Positions 7,550 through 15,485 of a DNA stretch of 64,000 nucleotides are shown in pieces. Origin of the DNA: SZUA-100 sp965248135. Its GTDB lineage: Bacteria > Pseudomonadota > Alphaproteobacteria > Rhizobiales > Rhizobiaceae. The stretch covers positions 806,001 through 870,000 of the forward strand of contig CBDFIN010000012.1 of NCBI GenBank assembly GCA_965248135.1, read 5' to 3'. A model generated the notes under the pieces. The model saw only the letters and a program-made list of their open reading frames with translations. It did not search any database and was not told the DNA's origin. The position numbers and the translations under genes are program-made. Position 1 is the stretch's first letter, and each line of letters starts with the position of its first letter.

Positions 7550-8727
7550 CATCCTGTAGCGCAACCAACCACCCCGATGAAGCGGTGACAGATACAGCCA
7601 ACCCGGTTTTTGTTGAAACATTGCGGCTCAACCAGTTTCGCAACTATTCGTCAGCTTTATTGCGCCTTGACCGGCGTCATGTGGTGTTGTGCGGTGAAAA
7701 CGGTGCTGGAAAAACCAACCTGCTTGAGGCGGTTTCTCTTATTACCCCCGGGCGAGGCATGCGCCGGGCGGTTTATAGCGATATCGCCTGCACGTCTGGC
7801 GATGGCACATGGGCGGTCAATGTGGAGTTATACGGCAATCAGGGTTCGGTGGCGATCGGAACGGGAATAGTTCGAGGGTCCATGGGAGTGGAGCCGCAAA
7901 GGCGGATACGCATAAACCAGACCCAGATCAGATCGTCGGAAGAACTGTTCGACCACAGCCGGGTCATCTGGTTGACCCCGGCCATGGACGGGCTGTTTAC
8001 TGGCCCGGCTTCTGACCGCAGGCGGTTTTTGGACCGTATGGTTCTGGCGATCGACCCGGGACATGGCAAGCGCGTTGCCAGTTACGAAAAAGCCATGCGT
8101 GACCGCAACCGGTTGTTGGAGACTTTTTCACCCGACCCCGTGTGGCTCGGTGGCATTGAAGCGCAGCTTGCAAGTTATGGCGCGGCAATCGCGATTGCGC
8201 GGACCGAGCTTGTTGAACATCTTTGTGCTGCAATTGACAGCACAATTCGCGATCGCACCCCCTTTCCCGATGCACAAATCAGCATCGACGGTGTGCTTGA
8301 GAGCGAAGTCGGGTTTGGTTCCGCGCTTGATTTGGAAGACCGTTATCGCGCCATGTTGCATGATGAACGGGCGCTCGACAAATCGGCAGGCCGCACATTG
8401 ATTGGTCCTCATCGTACCGATTTGATGGTCTGCCACCGGACCCGGGATATGCCGGCCAAATTGTGTTCCACAGGTGAGCAAAAAGCGCTTTTGGTCGGCA
8501 TGGTGCTGGCGCATGCGCAACTGATAAAACAGATGAGCAACATACCGCCCATCCTGCTTCTCGACGAGATTGCAGCCCACCTTGACGCCAAGCGGCGCGC
8601 TGCCCTATTTGACCTGCTGGATGCTTTTGGCTGTCAGGCATGGATGACGGGAACCGATGAGGAACTGTTTGCCGGGCTTGGTGAACGGGCACAGTTTGTT
8701 ATGGTCAGCGATGGCCAACTGGAATAA
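7546..8727 (+). CDS. recF: DNA replication and repair protein RecF
   Basis: An SMC-like ATPase that loads RecA at gapped DNA. Walker A is GENGAGKTNLLEAV (about residues 50-63), followed by RRRFLDRMV near the middle, the ABC signature STGEQKALLVGMVL, and Walker B PPILLLDEIAAHLD near the C-terminus. Counting from the TTG at 7546 gives 393 residues. That TTG overlaps the dnaN stop as TTGA and would couple the two genes; the next usable start is a GTG at 7585 (380 residues), closer to the usual RecF N-terminus. No strong ribosome site precedes either. No in-frame ATG lies before the conserved FRNY segment. Confidence 0.93.
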   Translation: MTSCSATNHPDEAVTDTANPVFVETLRLNQFRNYSSALLRLDRRHVVLCGENGAGKTNLLEAVSLITPGRGMRRAVYSDIACTSGDGTWAVNVELYGNQGSVAIGTGIVRGSMGVEPQRRIRINQTQIRSSEELFDHSRVIWLTPAMDGLFTGPASDRRRFLDRMVLAIDPGHGKRVASYEKAMRDRNRLLETFSPDPVWLGGIEAQLASYGAAIAIARTELVEHLCAAIDSTIRDRTPFPDAQISIDGVLESEVGFGSALDLEDRYRAMLHDERALDKSAGRTLIGPHRTDLMVCHRTRDMPAKLCSTGEQKALLVGMVLAHAQLIKQMSNIPPILLLDEIAAHLDAKRRAALFDLLDAFGCQAWMTGTDEELFAGLGERAQFVMVSDGQLE

Positions 8728-8743
8728 GGCGGGGAAAACATCA

Positions 8744-9520
8744 ATGGCGGGGAATTTGTTTACCGCAAGTGAGTTGGAACGATATGCCCGTCACCTGGTG
8801 TTGCCGGAAGTGGGCGGACCGGGCCAGCAAAAACTGAAAGCCGCCAGGGTTCTGGTTATTGGTGCCGGTGGCCTTGGCAGTCCGGTTATGCTCTACCTGG
8901 CGGCGGCCGGTGTTGGCACAATCGGTATTGTCGATGATGATATCGTGTCGCTTTCCAACCTGCAGCGACAGATCATCCATGACAGCGACGCGGTGGGGAA
9001 GAAGAAAACCACAAGCAGCACCAACACGATCGCCCGCATCAACCCTCATGTGGAAGTCAAGGTTCACGATTGTCGCCTTGATGAGACCAATGTGCATGAG
9101 CTGATCGGCGGCTTTGATATTGTTGCCGATGGGTCGGACAATTTCGCCACCCGCTATTTGACGGCGCAGGTCTGCGAACAGCTATCGATACCGTTGGTGA
9201 CCGCAGCGGTTGGCCGCTTTGATGGCTCGATTACCACGCTTAAGCCCTATGAGACCGGCTCCACCGGATCGCCCAATCCGCGCTATAGCGATATCTTTCC
9301 CTCCAAACCGCCCGATGGGCTGCTGCCAAATTGTGCGGAGGCGGGCATTTTGGGTGCTTTGACCGGTGTTGTCGGCTCCATGCAGGCGCTCGAAATCATC
9401 AAGGAAATCACCGGCGCCGGCGAGGGACTGGTTGGCACATTGCTGCTCTACGATTCGCTCACCAACAGATTTGAGCGTATAAATTATGGCCGAAAAAACC
9501 GTGCTACAAAGCACAGTTAG
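8744..9520 (+). CDS. moeB: MoeB/ThiF/HesA-family adenylyltransferase
   Basis: A 258-residue E1-like enzyme that would adenylate the C-terminus of a sulfur-carrier protein (MoaD or ThiS). The N-terminal ELERYARHLVLPEVGG and the nucleotide-binding VLVIGAGGLGSPV (about residues 33-45) are typical, as is LSNLQRQIIH, which carries the arginine finger. The conserved PNCAEAGILGAL block is present. Both zinc CxxC pairs of E. coli MoeB appear to be missing: the first position reads YSDIFPSKPP and the C-terminus ends without CxxC. There is no rhodanese domain. The ATG at 8744 has a GGCGGGG site. A MoeB role is inferred; a ThiF role is possible. Confidence 0.85.
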   Translation: MAGNLFTASELERYARHLVLPEVGGPGQQKLKAARVLVIGAGGLGSPVMLYLAAAGVGTIGIVDDDIVSLSNLQRQIIHDSDAVGKKKTTSSTNTIARINPHVEVKVHDCRLDETNVHELIGGFDIVADGSDNFATRYLTAQVCEQLSIPLVTAAVGRFDGSITTLKPYETGSTGSPNPRYSDIFPSKPPDGLLPNCAEAGILGALTGVVGSMQALEIIKEITGAGEGLVGTLLLYDSLTNRFERINYGRKNRATKHS

Positions 9521-9525
9521 AGCAT

Positions 9526-9561
9526 GATTACTTTAAAGTGATCATGGCTCATCAGGAGCGA
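9526..9561 (+). repeat. 36-bp dispersed repeat, copy 1
   Basis: A 36-bp sequence starting GATTACTTTA and ending TCATCAGGAGCGA. A second copy lies in the opposite orientation at 10317-10352, 32 of 36 bases identical by hand alignment. The left part is itself nearly palindromic around CTTTAAAG. The two copies bracket the exported-protein gene at 9779-10183. Confidence 0.7.
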
Positions 9562-9778
9562 CCGGCGCCTTTGCGCCGCTTCCGCGGAGGCCCGGATTGG
9601 CCGTGAGCGAAGAGAGTGCTGATCGAATCATTTTGAAAGAGTTCAGCTATCGAGCCCTTCTAGCAATTGCGCTGCGGCGACCTTTTAGATTGCCCAAGCG
9701 CGCCGCAACTGGTAATTGCTTTTTTTGCCGGAAATTATCCGGTGCTATGTGGCCTAAGAGGCCTGCAGGAGAAACTAT

Positions 9779-10183
9779 ATGAAAACCCTCTTTATCACGT
9801 TTGTGGCCTATTTGGTCATGGTCACCAGCGCAGCACTTGCCGGCCCGATTGGAGATTACGACGTCGCTGGCACCAACCCGGGTGGTAGTCCGTCTTACGA
9901 TGGCACGGTCTCTGTTGACCGCCATGGCGCAACCTATGTGGTGGTTTGGAATGTGGGCGGAGAAGAATATATTGGCACAGGCGTCGGTGCCGCCAATGTC
10001 AAGGGCTCCGTCGTATTTGGTGATGCCGAAGAAAACGACACGGCCATCGCCGTCTCTTATATATCTGGCGAATCATTCGGTCTGGCACTTTTTGCAGAAC
10101 AGCCCAACGGCCAGTGGCATGGTATCTGGGCCTATGGTGGATCCGATACTATCGGCAGCGAGACCTGGACACCGCGCAACTGA
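9779..10183 (+). CDS. Small exported protein of unknown function
   Basis: A 134-residue protein with a clear Sec signal peptide (MKTLFITFVAYLVMVTSAALA, cleavage before GPIGDY). The mature part of about 113 residues is rich in Gly, Tyr, Trp, Val and Thr, alternates in a beta-strand pattern (GTVSVDRHGATYVVVWNVG...EYIGTGVG...GIWAYGG) and ends ETWTPRN. It lacks cysteines. It resembles small periplasmic beta-rich proteins of unknown role found in alphaproteobacteria; no function can be assigned. A ribosome site (GCAGGAG) precedes the ATG. Inverted copies of a dispersed repeat lie on both sides. Confidence 0.8.
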   Translation: MKTLFITFVAYLVMVTSAALAGPIGDYDVAGTNPGGSPSYDGTVSVDRHGATYVVVWNVGGEEYIGTGVGAANVKGSVVFGDAEENDTAIAVSYISGESFGLALFAEQPNGQWHGIWAYGGSDTIGSETWTPRN

Positions 10184-10250
10184 TTTCGTCGGCGGTTTGA
10201 GCAACAGGTTTCTGCTGGGTTAAAGTCTGGCACTTAAATGGTTTGGTCAT

Positions 10251-10272
10251 AATACCAAAGGAACTTGGTATT
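10251..10272. repeat. Palindromic repeat, copy 1
   Basis: AATACCAA and TTGGTATT, perfect 8-bp arms, enclose AGGAAC. An almost identical sequence lies at 17507-17528, so this is a dispersed intergenic palindrome rather than a unique hairpin. Confidence 0.65.
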
Positions 10273-10316
10273 AGCGTGTGCCAAGCTGTTCCATCAATTT
10301 GTACATCGGGCTTCAA

Positions 10317-10352
10317 TCGCTCCTGATGAGCCAAGATCATAATAAAGTAATC
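10317..10352 (-). repeat. 36-bp dispersed repeat, copy 2 (inverted)
   Basis: The reverse complement matches 9526-9561 at 32 of 36 positions; differences are at positions 11-13 and 19 of the repeat. It ends 3 bp before the stop codon of the minus-strand dehydrogenase gene. Confidence 0.7.
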
Positions 10353-10355
10353 CCG

Positions 10356-11354
10356 CTATAGCTGACCGGGCAACACCCGGTCCGGTGGACGGTGACCGTC
10401 AATCAATACCTTGATATTGATAATTACTTTTTCACCCATCTCGATACGGCCTTCGATCGTAGCTGAACCCATATGGGGCATGAGAACTATTCGATTTTCT
10501 CTGGCAAGCTTGAGCAATTTCGGATTTACCGCTGGCTCATGCTGAAAAACATCCAGCGCTGCCCCGGCAAGATTGCGGTTCTCCAGAGCATCAATCAGAG
10601 CGCTCTCATCGATGATCTCTCCACGGGCCGTGTTGACGATATAGGTTCCCGGCCGCATCAGTTTGATGCGTCGTTTCGACAAAAGATGATGGGTAGCGGG
10701 CGTTGAGGGACAGTTGACCGAAATAATATCCATGCGCACCAGCATCTGATCAAGACTGTCCCAATAAGTGGCCTCCAACTCTTCTTCAACCGATTGCTGG
10801 ATGCGTTGGCGATTGTGGTAATGAATGGAAAGTCCGAAAGCCCTGGCACGGCGCGCCACAGCAGTGCCGATGCGGCCCATGCCAAGGATGCCAAGACGTT
10901 TTCCGTAAATGCGCTGGCCGAGCATCCATGTCGGTGACCAGCCGGTCCACGGCTCGGGGCCATTGAGCACTTCGGCCCCCTCAACAAGCCGTCGCGGCAC
11001 TGCCAGAATAAGCGCCATGTTCATATCGGCCGTATCTTCGGTCAGCACTTTGGGTGTGTTGGTAACGGTGATGTTGCGGGCTGCTGCTGCTTCGACATCG
11101 ATATTATCGACGCCATTGCCGAAATTTGCGATTAGTTTCAGTTGCGGACCGGCCTGTTCGAGCAGTGCAGCATCTATCCTGTCGGTTACTGTTGGCACCA
11201 AAATGTCGGCTTGTTGAACCGCTTCAACAAGATCGTCCTGGCTCATCGGCACATCTTCAAGATTGAGCCTGGCGTTGAAAAGTTCATACATCCTGGTCTC
11301 AACAACGTCAGGCAACTTGCGGGTGATGATCACCAGTGGTTTTTTGTTGGCCAT
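10356..11354 (-). CDS. D-2-hydroxyacid dehydrogenase (glyoxylate/hydroxypyruvate reductase type)
   Basis: A 332-residue NAD(P)-dependent 2-hydroxyacid dehydrogenase that would reduce 2-oxoacids such as glyoxylate or hydroxypyruvate. The substrate-side motif NFGNGVDNIDV and the Rossmann motif LGILGMGRIGTAVARRA are present. The catalytic triad is seen as Arg in NTARGE, Glu in LDVFQHEPAVN and His in MPHMGSAT. The ATG at 11354 gives the family N-terminus MANKKPLVIITRKLP; an open frame runs 33 codons further upstream without similarity. It is divergent from the SH3 protein, with 142 bp between the two starts. The precise substrate is not determined. Confidence 0.9.
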   Translation of the reverse strand: MANKKPLVIITRKLPDVVETRMYELFNARLNLEDVPMSQDDLVEAVQQADILVPTVTDRIDAALLEQAGPQLKLIANFGNGVDNIDVEAAAARNITVTNTPKVLTEDTADMNMALILAVPRRLVEGAEVLNGPEPWTGWSPTWMLGQRIYGKRLGILGMGRIGTAVARRARAFGLSIHYHNRQRIQQSVEEELEATYWDSLDQMLVRMDIISVNCPSTPATHHLLSKRRIKLMRPGTYIVNTARGEIIDESALIDALENRNLAGAALDVFQHEPAVNPKLLKLARENRIVLMPHMGSATIEGRIEMGEKVIINIKVLIDGHRPPDRVLPGQL

Positions 11355-11496
11355 GCCGGAAATCGCCTTTTTTGATCGCTCCGTTGAGAGCTCTTTAACC
11401 AGAAACAGCGACACTTCTGTTTGTGATGCGCTGGGTTTTTCTATCAGGTTCACTCGTTAACACAAAGGAAATCCACGCCTAAAACGAACAGCTTTT

Positions 11497-12084
11497 ATGC
11501 GTGTTGAACACTATTGGCTCAAAATGCAGAGATCCGTTGGTATGCTCGCCCCTAAAAATCTATCCCTCCTTGTTGTGCTTTGCCTGCTTCTTCCAGCCGG
11601 TGAGGTGGCGCATGCCCAGACAAAGGGTCAGGCCACCGGATTACAGCTTCCACGATTTGTCAGTCTTAAATCAAAGCGTGTTAATCTGCGTGTCGGACCC
11701 GGCCGCGACTATGCCGTCCAATGGCTCTATATCAAACCGGGGCTGCCGGTCGAGGTGATCCAGGAATACGACCGGTGGCGGCGCGTGCGCGATGCGCAAG
11801 GTACCGAAGGCTGGGTCTACCACACGTTATTATCCGGCAAGAGGACGGCAATTGTCGCACCATGGGAAGATGCCGAAGGGCGCAAAAACCCGACGAAATT
11901 TGTTACGATGCATACTGCCGCCTCATCGAGCGCCGGCATCACCGCCCACCTTCAACCGGGCCTCATTGTCGACATAGACAGCTGCAGTGCGGGCTGGTGC
12001 AAGGTGATCGCAGACGACCACGACGGCCATGTGCAAAAAAAGCGTCTCTGGGGCGTTTATGAAAAAGAGGAAATCGGCGGTTAG
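11497..12084 (+). CDS. Exported SH3-domain protein
   Basis: A protein of up to 195 residues with a signal peptide (hydrophobic LSLLVVLCLLLPAGEVAHA, cleaved near AHA-Q) and two bacterial SH3-type segments: SKRVNLRVGPGRDYAVQWLY, and a second repeat near TMHTAASSSAGITAHLQPG with GWCKV. Proteins of this family (DUF1058/SH3b) are periplasmic and are thought to bind peptidoglycan or peptides. The N-terminus is uncertain: ATGs at 11497, 11524 and 11542 are all possible, and the latter two give a more usual signal peptide. It converges on irr, only 2 bp away. Confidence 0.85.
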   Translation: MRVEHYWLKMQRSVGMLAPKNLSLLVVLCLLLPAGEVAHAQTKGQATGLQLPRFVSLKSKRVNLRVGPGRDYAVQWLYIKPGLPVEVIQEYDRWRRVRDAQGTEGWVYHTLLSGKRTAIVAPWEDAEGRKNPTKFVTMHTAASSSAGITAHLQPGLIVDIDSCSAGWCKVIADDHDGHVQKKRLWGVYEKEEIGG

Positions 12085-12086
12085 AT

Positions 12087-12560
12087 TCAGATCTGCTTCC
12101 GCCGCAGGCGCATCACAACATCGATCTTGGAAATTTCCATCCCTTCGGGCGGTTCAGGCAGTTCACCGAATTTAACCTGATCTGAGGGCACGTCGTAAAC
12201 CTTGTTTTCTCCCTCCACAAAAAAATGGTGGTGATGGCGTACATGGGTGTCGAAATAGGTTTTGTTGGAGTCAATGGCGACAGCCAGAAGCAGCCCCGCC
12301 TCCTTGAACTGATGAAGTGTATTGTAGATGGTTGCCAGAGAAACCGGCACTTCGTTGGCAAGCGCTTCCTCGTGCAACAGCTCGGCCGAAACGTGTCTTT
12401 TCCCCTTGGAATAGAGCAGCTTTGCCAACGCCACCCGTTGTCTGGTTGGACGCAGACCCGCTTTGCGCAACAGTTCGCTGGTTTGCGCGCTGGTGCTGCC
12501 AAAACAATCCGAATTGTTGTTCCTGGATAAAAAACGCAAGGGATTTATCGGTTCCGACAT
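12087..12560 (-). CDS. irr: Iron response regulator Irr (Fur family)
   Basis: A 157-residue Fur-family regulator with the winged-helix segment LRPTRQRVALAKLLY and the Irr-type histidine cluster THVRHHHHFFVEG near residues 108-120. Irr is the rhizobial regulator that senses iron through heme and controls heme synthesis and iron uptake. The N-terminal heme regulatory motif (GCPWHD) of Bradyrhizobium Irr is absent here, as in many other Irr proteins. It is divergent from fabA, an arrangement shared across Hyphomicrobiales and strong support for the assignment. Confidence 0.93.
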   Translation of the reverse strand: MSEPINPLRFLSRNNNSDCFGSTSAQTSELLRKAGLRPTRQRVALAKLLYSKGKRHVSAELLHEEALANEVPVSLATIYNTLHQFKEAGLLLAVAIDSNKTYFDTHVRHHHHFFVEGENKVYDVPSDQVKFGELPEPPEGMEISKIDVVMRLRRKQI

Positions 12561-12811
12561 GTCTTTTCTTCTATTTACACCTTGTAGCGCCCAAGCGTTT
12601 CACCACCCGACCCGCACAAGCATATAACTGGGCCGCATAATAGATAATGCAATACCACAAATATCGCAAGCACAGCGACCGCACCGGCTCAACAGCCCCT
12701 GGTGTGGCAAATTTCCGGTTTCCTTCGACCAAAAACTGCTCTAGGAAAAGTGTGTATTAATGCTATTGAACCGGCTTTCATGGCAAATTGAAACACTCGG
12801 AGTATCGCAGG

Positions 12812-13318
12812 ATGACGCACAGGCAATCCAGTTTTGATTACGAAGAAATACTGGCTTGCGGGCGGGGAGAGCTGTTCGGCCCGGGCAATGCCCAACTGCC
12901 CCTTCCACCAATGTTGATGTTTAACCGGATTACCGAGATCTTTGAAGAAGGCGGTGAGTTCGGTAAGGGATATATTCGCGGTGAATTTGACATTGGCGAG
13001 GAACTCTGGTTTTTCCCCTGCCATTTTCAAGGCGACCCGGTAATGCCAGGCTGTCTTGGACTTGATGCGCTTTGGCAGCTTACCGGCTTTTATCTGGGTT
13101 GGCTTGGAGAGCCCGGCAAGGGGCGGGCGATCTCGACCGGAGAGGTCCGGTTTTCGGGCATGATCACACCGGACACCAAACTGGTCGAATATGGCGTCGA
13201 TTTCAAGCGGGTGATGCGTGGCCGGCTGGTGCTCGGCATCGCCAATGGCTGGGTCAAGGCCGACGGCGAAACTGCCTTTACCGCCAAGGATCTGCGCGTC
13301 GGCCTGTTTAAACAGTAA
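12812..13318 (+). CDS. fabA: 3-hydroxydecanoyl-ACP dehydratase/isomerase
   Basis: A 168-residue FabA, which dehydrates 3-hydroxydecanoyl-ACP and isomerises the product, opening anaerobic-type unsaturated fatty acid synthesis. The N-terminus SFDYEEILACGRGELFGPGN is typical, the catalytic His is residue 71 in PCHFQGDPVMPGCLG and the catalytic Asp residue 85 in LGLDALWQL. The ATG at 12812 is preferred; an in-frame TTG at 12788 would add eight residues without similarity. It is followed by fabB and fabI. Confidence 0.96.
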   Translation: MTHRQSSFDYEEILACGRGELFGPGNAQLPLPPMLMFNRITEIFEEGGEFGKGYIRGEFDIGEELWFFPCHFQGDPVMPGCLGLDALWQLTGFYLGWLGEPGKGRAISTGEVRFSGMITPDTKLVEYGVDFKRVMRGRLVLGIANGWVKADGETAFTAKDLRVGLFKQ

Positions 13319-13429
13319 GGCTGTCCGCCATCTTCTTAACACATAATTTCCATCAGATACGACAGCCACATTGCCGGCGGGCAAGGGAACTGGCAATTGG
13401 CAAACGGGGTCAAAGAAGGGAAAATCGAA

Positions 13430-14650
13430 ATGAAGCGGGTAGTGGTCACGGGAATGGGCATCGTTTCCCCGATTGGCAATGATGTGCATGAAGTTCTCAG
13501 TTCACTGAAAGAGGCCAGGTCGGGCATTATTGCAGCACCGGAATTTGCCGAACACGGTTTTCGCAGTCAGGTCTATGGCGCCCCGAAGCTTGATCCGTTC
13601 GTGGTTCTGGATAGACGCACGGCAAGGTTTATGGGCAAAGGCACGGCCTGGAACTACATCGCCATGCAGCAGGCGATTGATGATTCAGGTTTGGAAGGTG
13701 GCGATGTGGTGCACCCGCGCACCGGCATCATTATGGGTTCTGGCGGCCCTTCGACCCGCACCATTGTGGAGGCGGCGCAAAAGACCATTGAAACCGGATC
13801 ACCCAAGCGCATCGGGCCGACGGCGGTGCCCAAGGCAATGAGTTCGACCGCATCGGCGGTACTTGCCACACAGTTTCATATCAAAGGGGTCAATTATTCC
13901 ATTTCCTCGGCCTGCGCCACTTCAAATCACTGTATCGGCAATGCCTATGAGACCATCCAGCTGGGCAAGCAGGATGTGATTTTTTGTGGCGGATCGGAGG
14001 ATCTTGACTGGACCATGGCCGCCCTTTTTGACGCCATGGGAGCGATGTCATCCAGCTATAATGATACACCGGCAACGGCTTCACGAGCCTATGATGCCAC
14101 AAGGGACGGTTTTGTGATTGCCGGTGGGGCGGGTGTTCTGGTGCTTGAGGAGCTTGAGCACGCCAAAGCCCGCGGGGCAAAAATATACGGTGAAGTTGTT
14201 GGTTACGGCAATACTTCAGACGGCGATAACATGGTTGCACCATCCGGCGAAGGCGCGGTGCGTTGCATGCAAATGGCGCTTGAAACCGTCGACGAGCCGA
14301 TCGATTATATCAATCCCCACGCGACGGCGACACCGATTGGCGACCAAAAAGAAATCGAAGCAATCAAAGAAGTATTTGGTGACAAAATTCCGCCGATCTC
14401 GGCCACCAAGTCATTGACCGGTCATTCGCAAGGCGCCACCGGCGCGCATGAGGCAATATACTCCCTGCTGATGATGGCCAATGATTTCATCTGTGAATCG
14501 GCCCATATCAATGAAATCGATCCACAATTCGCTGACCTGCCGATTGGTCGCACACGCATCGACAATGCCAAGCTTAATTGCATTATGTCCAATGGATTTG
14601 GGTTTGGCGGCACCAATGCCACGTTGGTTTTTCAGCGTCACACCGGTTAA
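13430..14650 (+). CDS. fabB: 3-oxoacyl-ACP synthase I (beta-ketoacyl-ACP synthase)
   Basis: A 406-residue condensing enzyme that elongates unsaturated acyl-ACPs. The catalytic triad is present: Cys162 in SSACATSNHC, His297 in INPHATATPIGD and His332 in LTGHSQGATGAH. The first His motif reads PHATATP instead of the commoner xHGTxTP, a Gly-to-Ala change next to the active-site His. The start at 13430 gives MKRVVVTGMGIVSPIG and has an AAGAAGGG ribosome site; an in-frame upstream start at 13397 is not needed. It lies between fabA and fabI in one apparent operon. Confidence 0.96.
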   Translation: MKRVVVTGMGIVSPIGNDVHEVLSSLKEARSGIIAAPEFAEHGFRSQVYGAPKLDPFVVLDRRTARFMGKGTAWNYIAMQQAIDDSGLEGGDVVHPRTGIIMGSGGPSTRTIVEAAQKTIETGSPKRIGPTAVPKAMSSTASAVLATQFHIKGVNYSISSACATSNHCIGNAYETIQLGKQDVIFCGGSEDLDWTMAALFDAMGAMSSSYNDTPATASRAYDATRDGFVIAGGAGVLVLEELEHAKARGAKIYGEVVGYGNTSDGDNMVAPSGEGAVRCMQMALETVDEPIDYINPHATATPIGDQKEIEAIKEVFGDKIPPISATKSLTGHSQGATGAHEAIYSLLMMANDFICESAHINEIDPQFADLPIGRTRIDNAKLNCIMSNGFGFGGTNATLVFQRHTG

Positions 14651-14659
14651 GGAAATTTC

Positions 14660-15472
14660 ATGAATGAATTGATGAAGGGCAAGCGCGGGCTTGTCATGGG
14701 TGTGGCAAATAATCACTCGATCGCCTGGGGCATCGCCAAAAATCTGGCCAGTGAGGGTGCCGAGCTGGCATTCACCTATCAGGGAGAGGCCTTTGGTAAA
14801 CGGGTGAGACCACTGGCGGAATCGCTTGGCTTCGATCTGCTATTGCCGTGCGATGTGGAAGACCTCGACACCGTTGATGCGGTTTTTGCACAGCTTGAAG
14901 AAGCTTGGGGTTCGCTTGATTTTATCGTTCACGCCATCGGATATTCCGACAAAAACGAGCTTAAGGGACGATACGCAGACACCACCCGCGATAATTTTTC
15001 CCAGACCATGGTTATTTCCTGCTTTTCGTTTACCGAGATCGCCAAACGTGCCGCAGCACTGATGAAGGATGGCGGCACTATGCTGACTTTGACCTATGGC
15101 GGCTCGATGCGCGTTATGCCCAATTACAATGTAATGGGCGTGGCCAAGGCGGCACTTGAAGCCAGTGTGCGCTATCTTGCCACAGATTACGGACCCGACA
15201 ATATCCGTGTCAATGCGATTTCCGCCGGCCCGGTTCGCACCCTTGCCGGAGCCGGCATTGCCGACGCACGCCTGATGTTCAATTACCAAAAACGCAATGC
15301 TCCCTTGCGCCGCACGGTAAGCATCGAAGAAGTCGGCAATTCAGCTCTTTATTTGCTTTCTCATCTGTCATCGGGTGTGACGGGCGAAATCCATTATGTC
15401 GATTCCGGCTATTCCACCATCTCGATGCCGCGGCTGGACGAGTTGAAATCCTCGGAACTGACGGTCAAATAA
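14660..15472 (+). CDS. fabI: Enoyl-ACP reductase (NADH)
   Basis: A 270-residue FabI, the short-chain dehydrogenase type enoyl-ACP reductase and target of triclosan-like inhibitors. The cofactor segment GVANNHSIAWGIAKNLASEG lies near residues 15-34. The catalytic Tyr and Lys are seen as Y and K in PNYNVMGVAKAAL, and SAGPVRTLAGAGI is the usual C-terminal substrate loop region. It starts 9 bp after fabB. The third gene of the fabA-fabB-fabI set. Confidence 0.96.
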   Translation: MNELMKGKRGLVMGVANNHSIAWGIAKNLASEGAELAFTYQGEAFGKRVRPLAESLGFDLLLPCDVEDLDTVDAVFAQLEEAWGSLDFIVHAIGYSDKNELKGRYADTTRDNFSQTMVISCFSFTEIAKRAAALMKDGGTMLTLTYGGSMRVMPNYNVMGVAKAALEASVRYLATDYGPDNIRVNAISAGPVRTLAGAGIADARLMFNYQKRNAPLRRTVSIEEVGNSALYLLSHLSSGVTGEIHYVDSGYSTISMPRLDELKSSELTVK

Positions 15473-15485
15473 GGCATCGCCGGCA

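Noticed and set aside
12689..13489. 266-codon open frame antisense to fabA
   Set aside because: FabA has its catalytic residues and family length; the antisense frame shows no domain and is a composition shadow.
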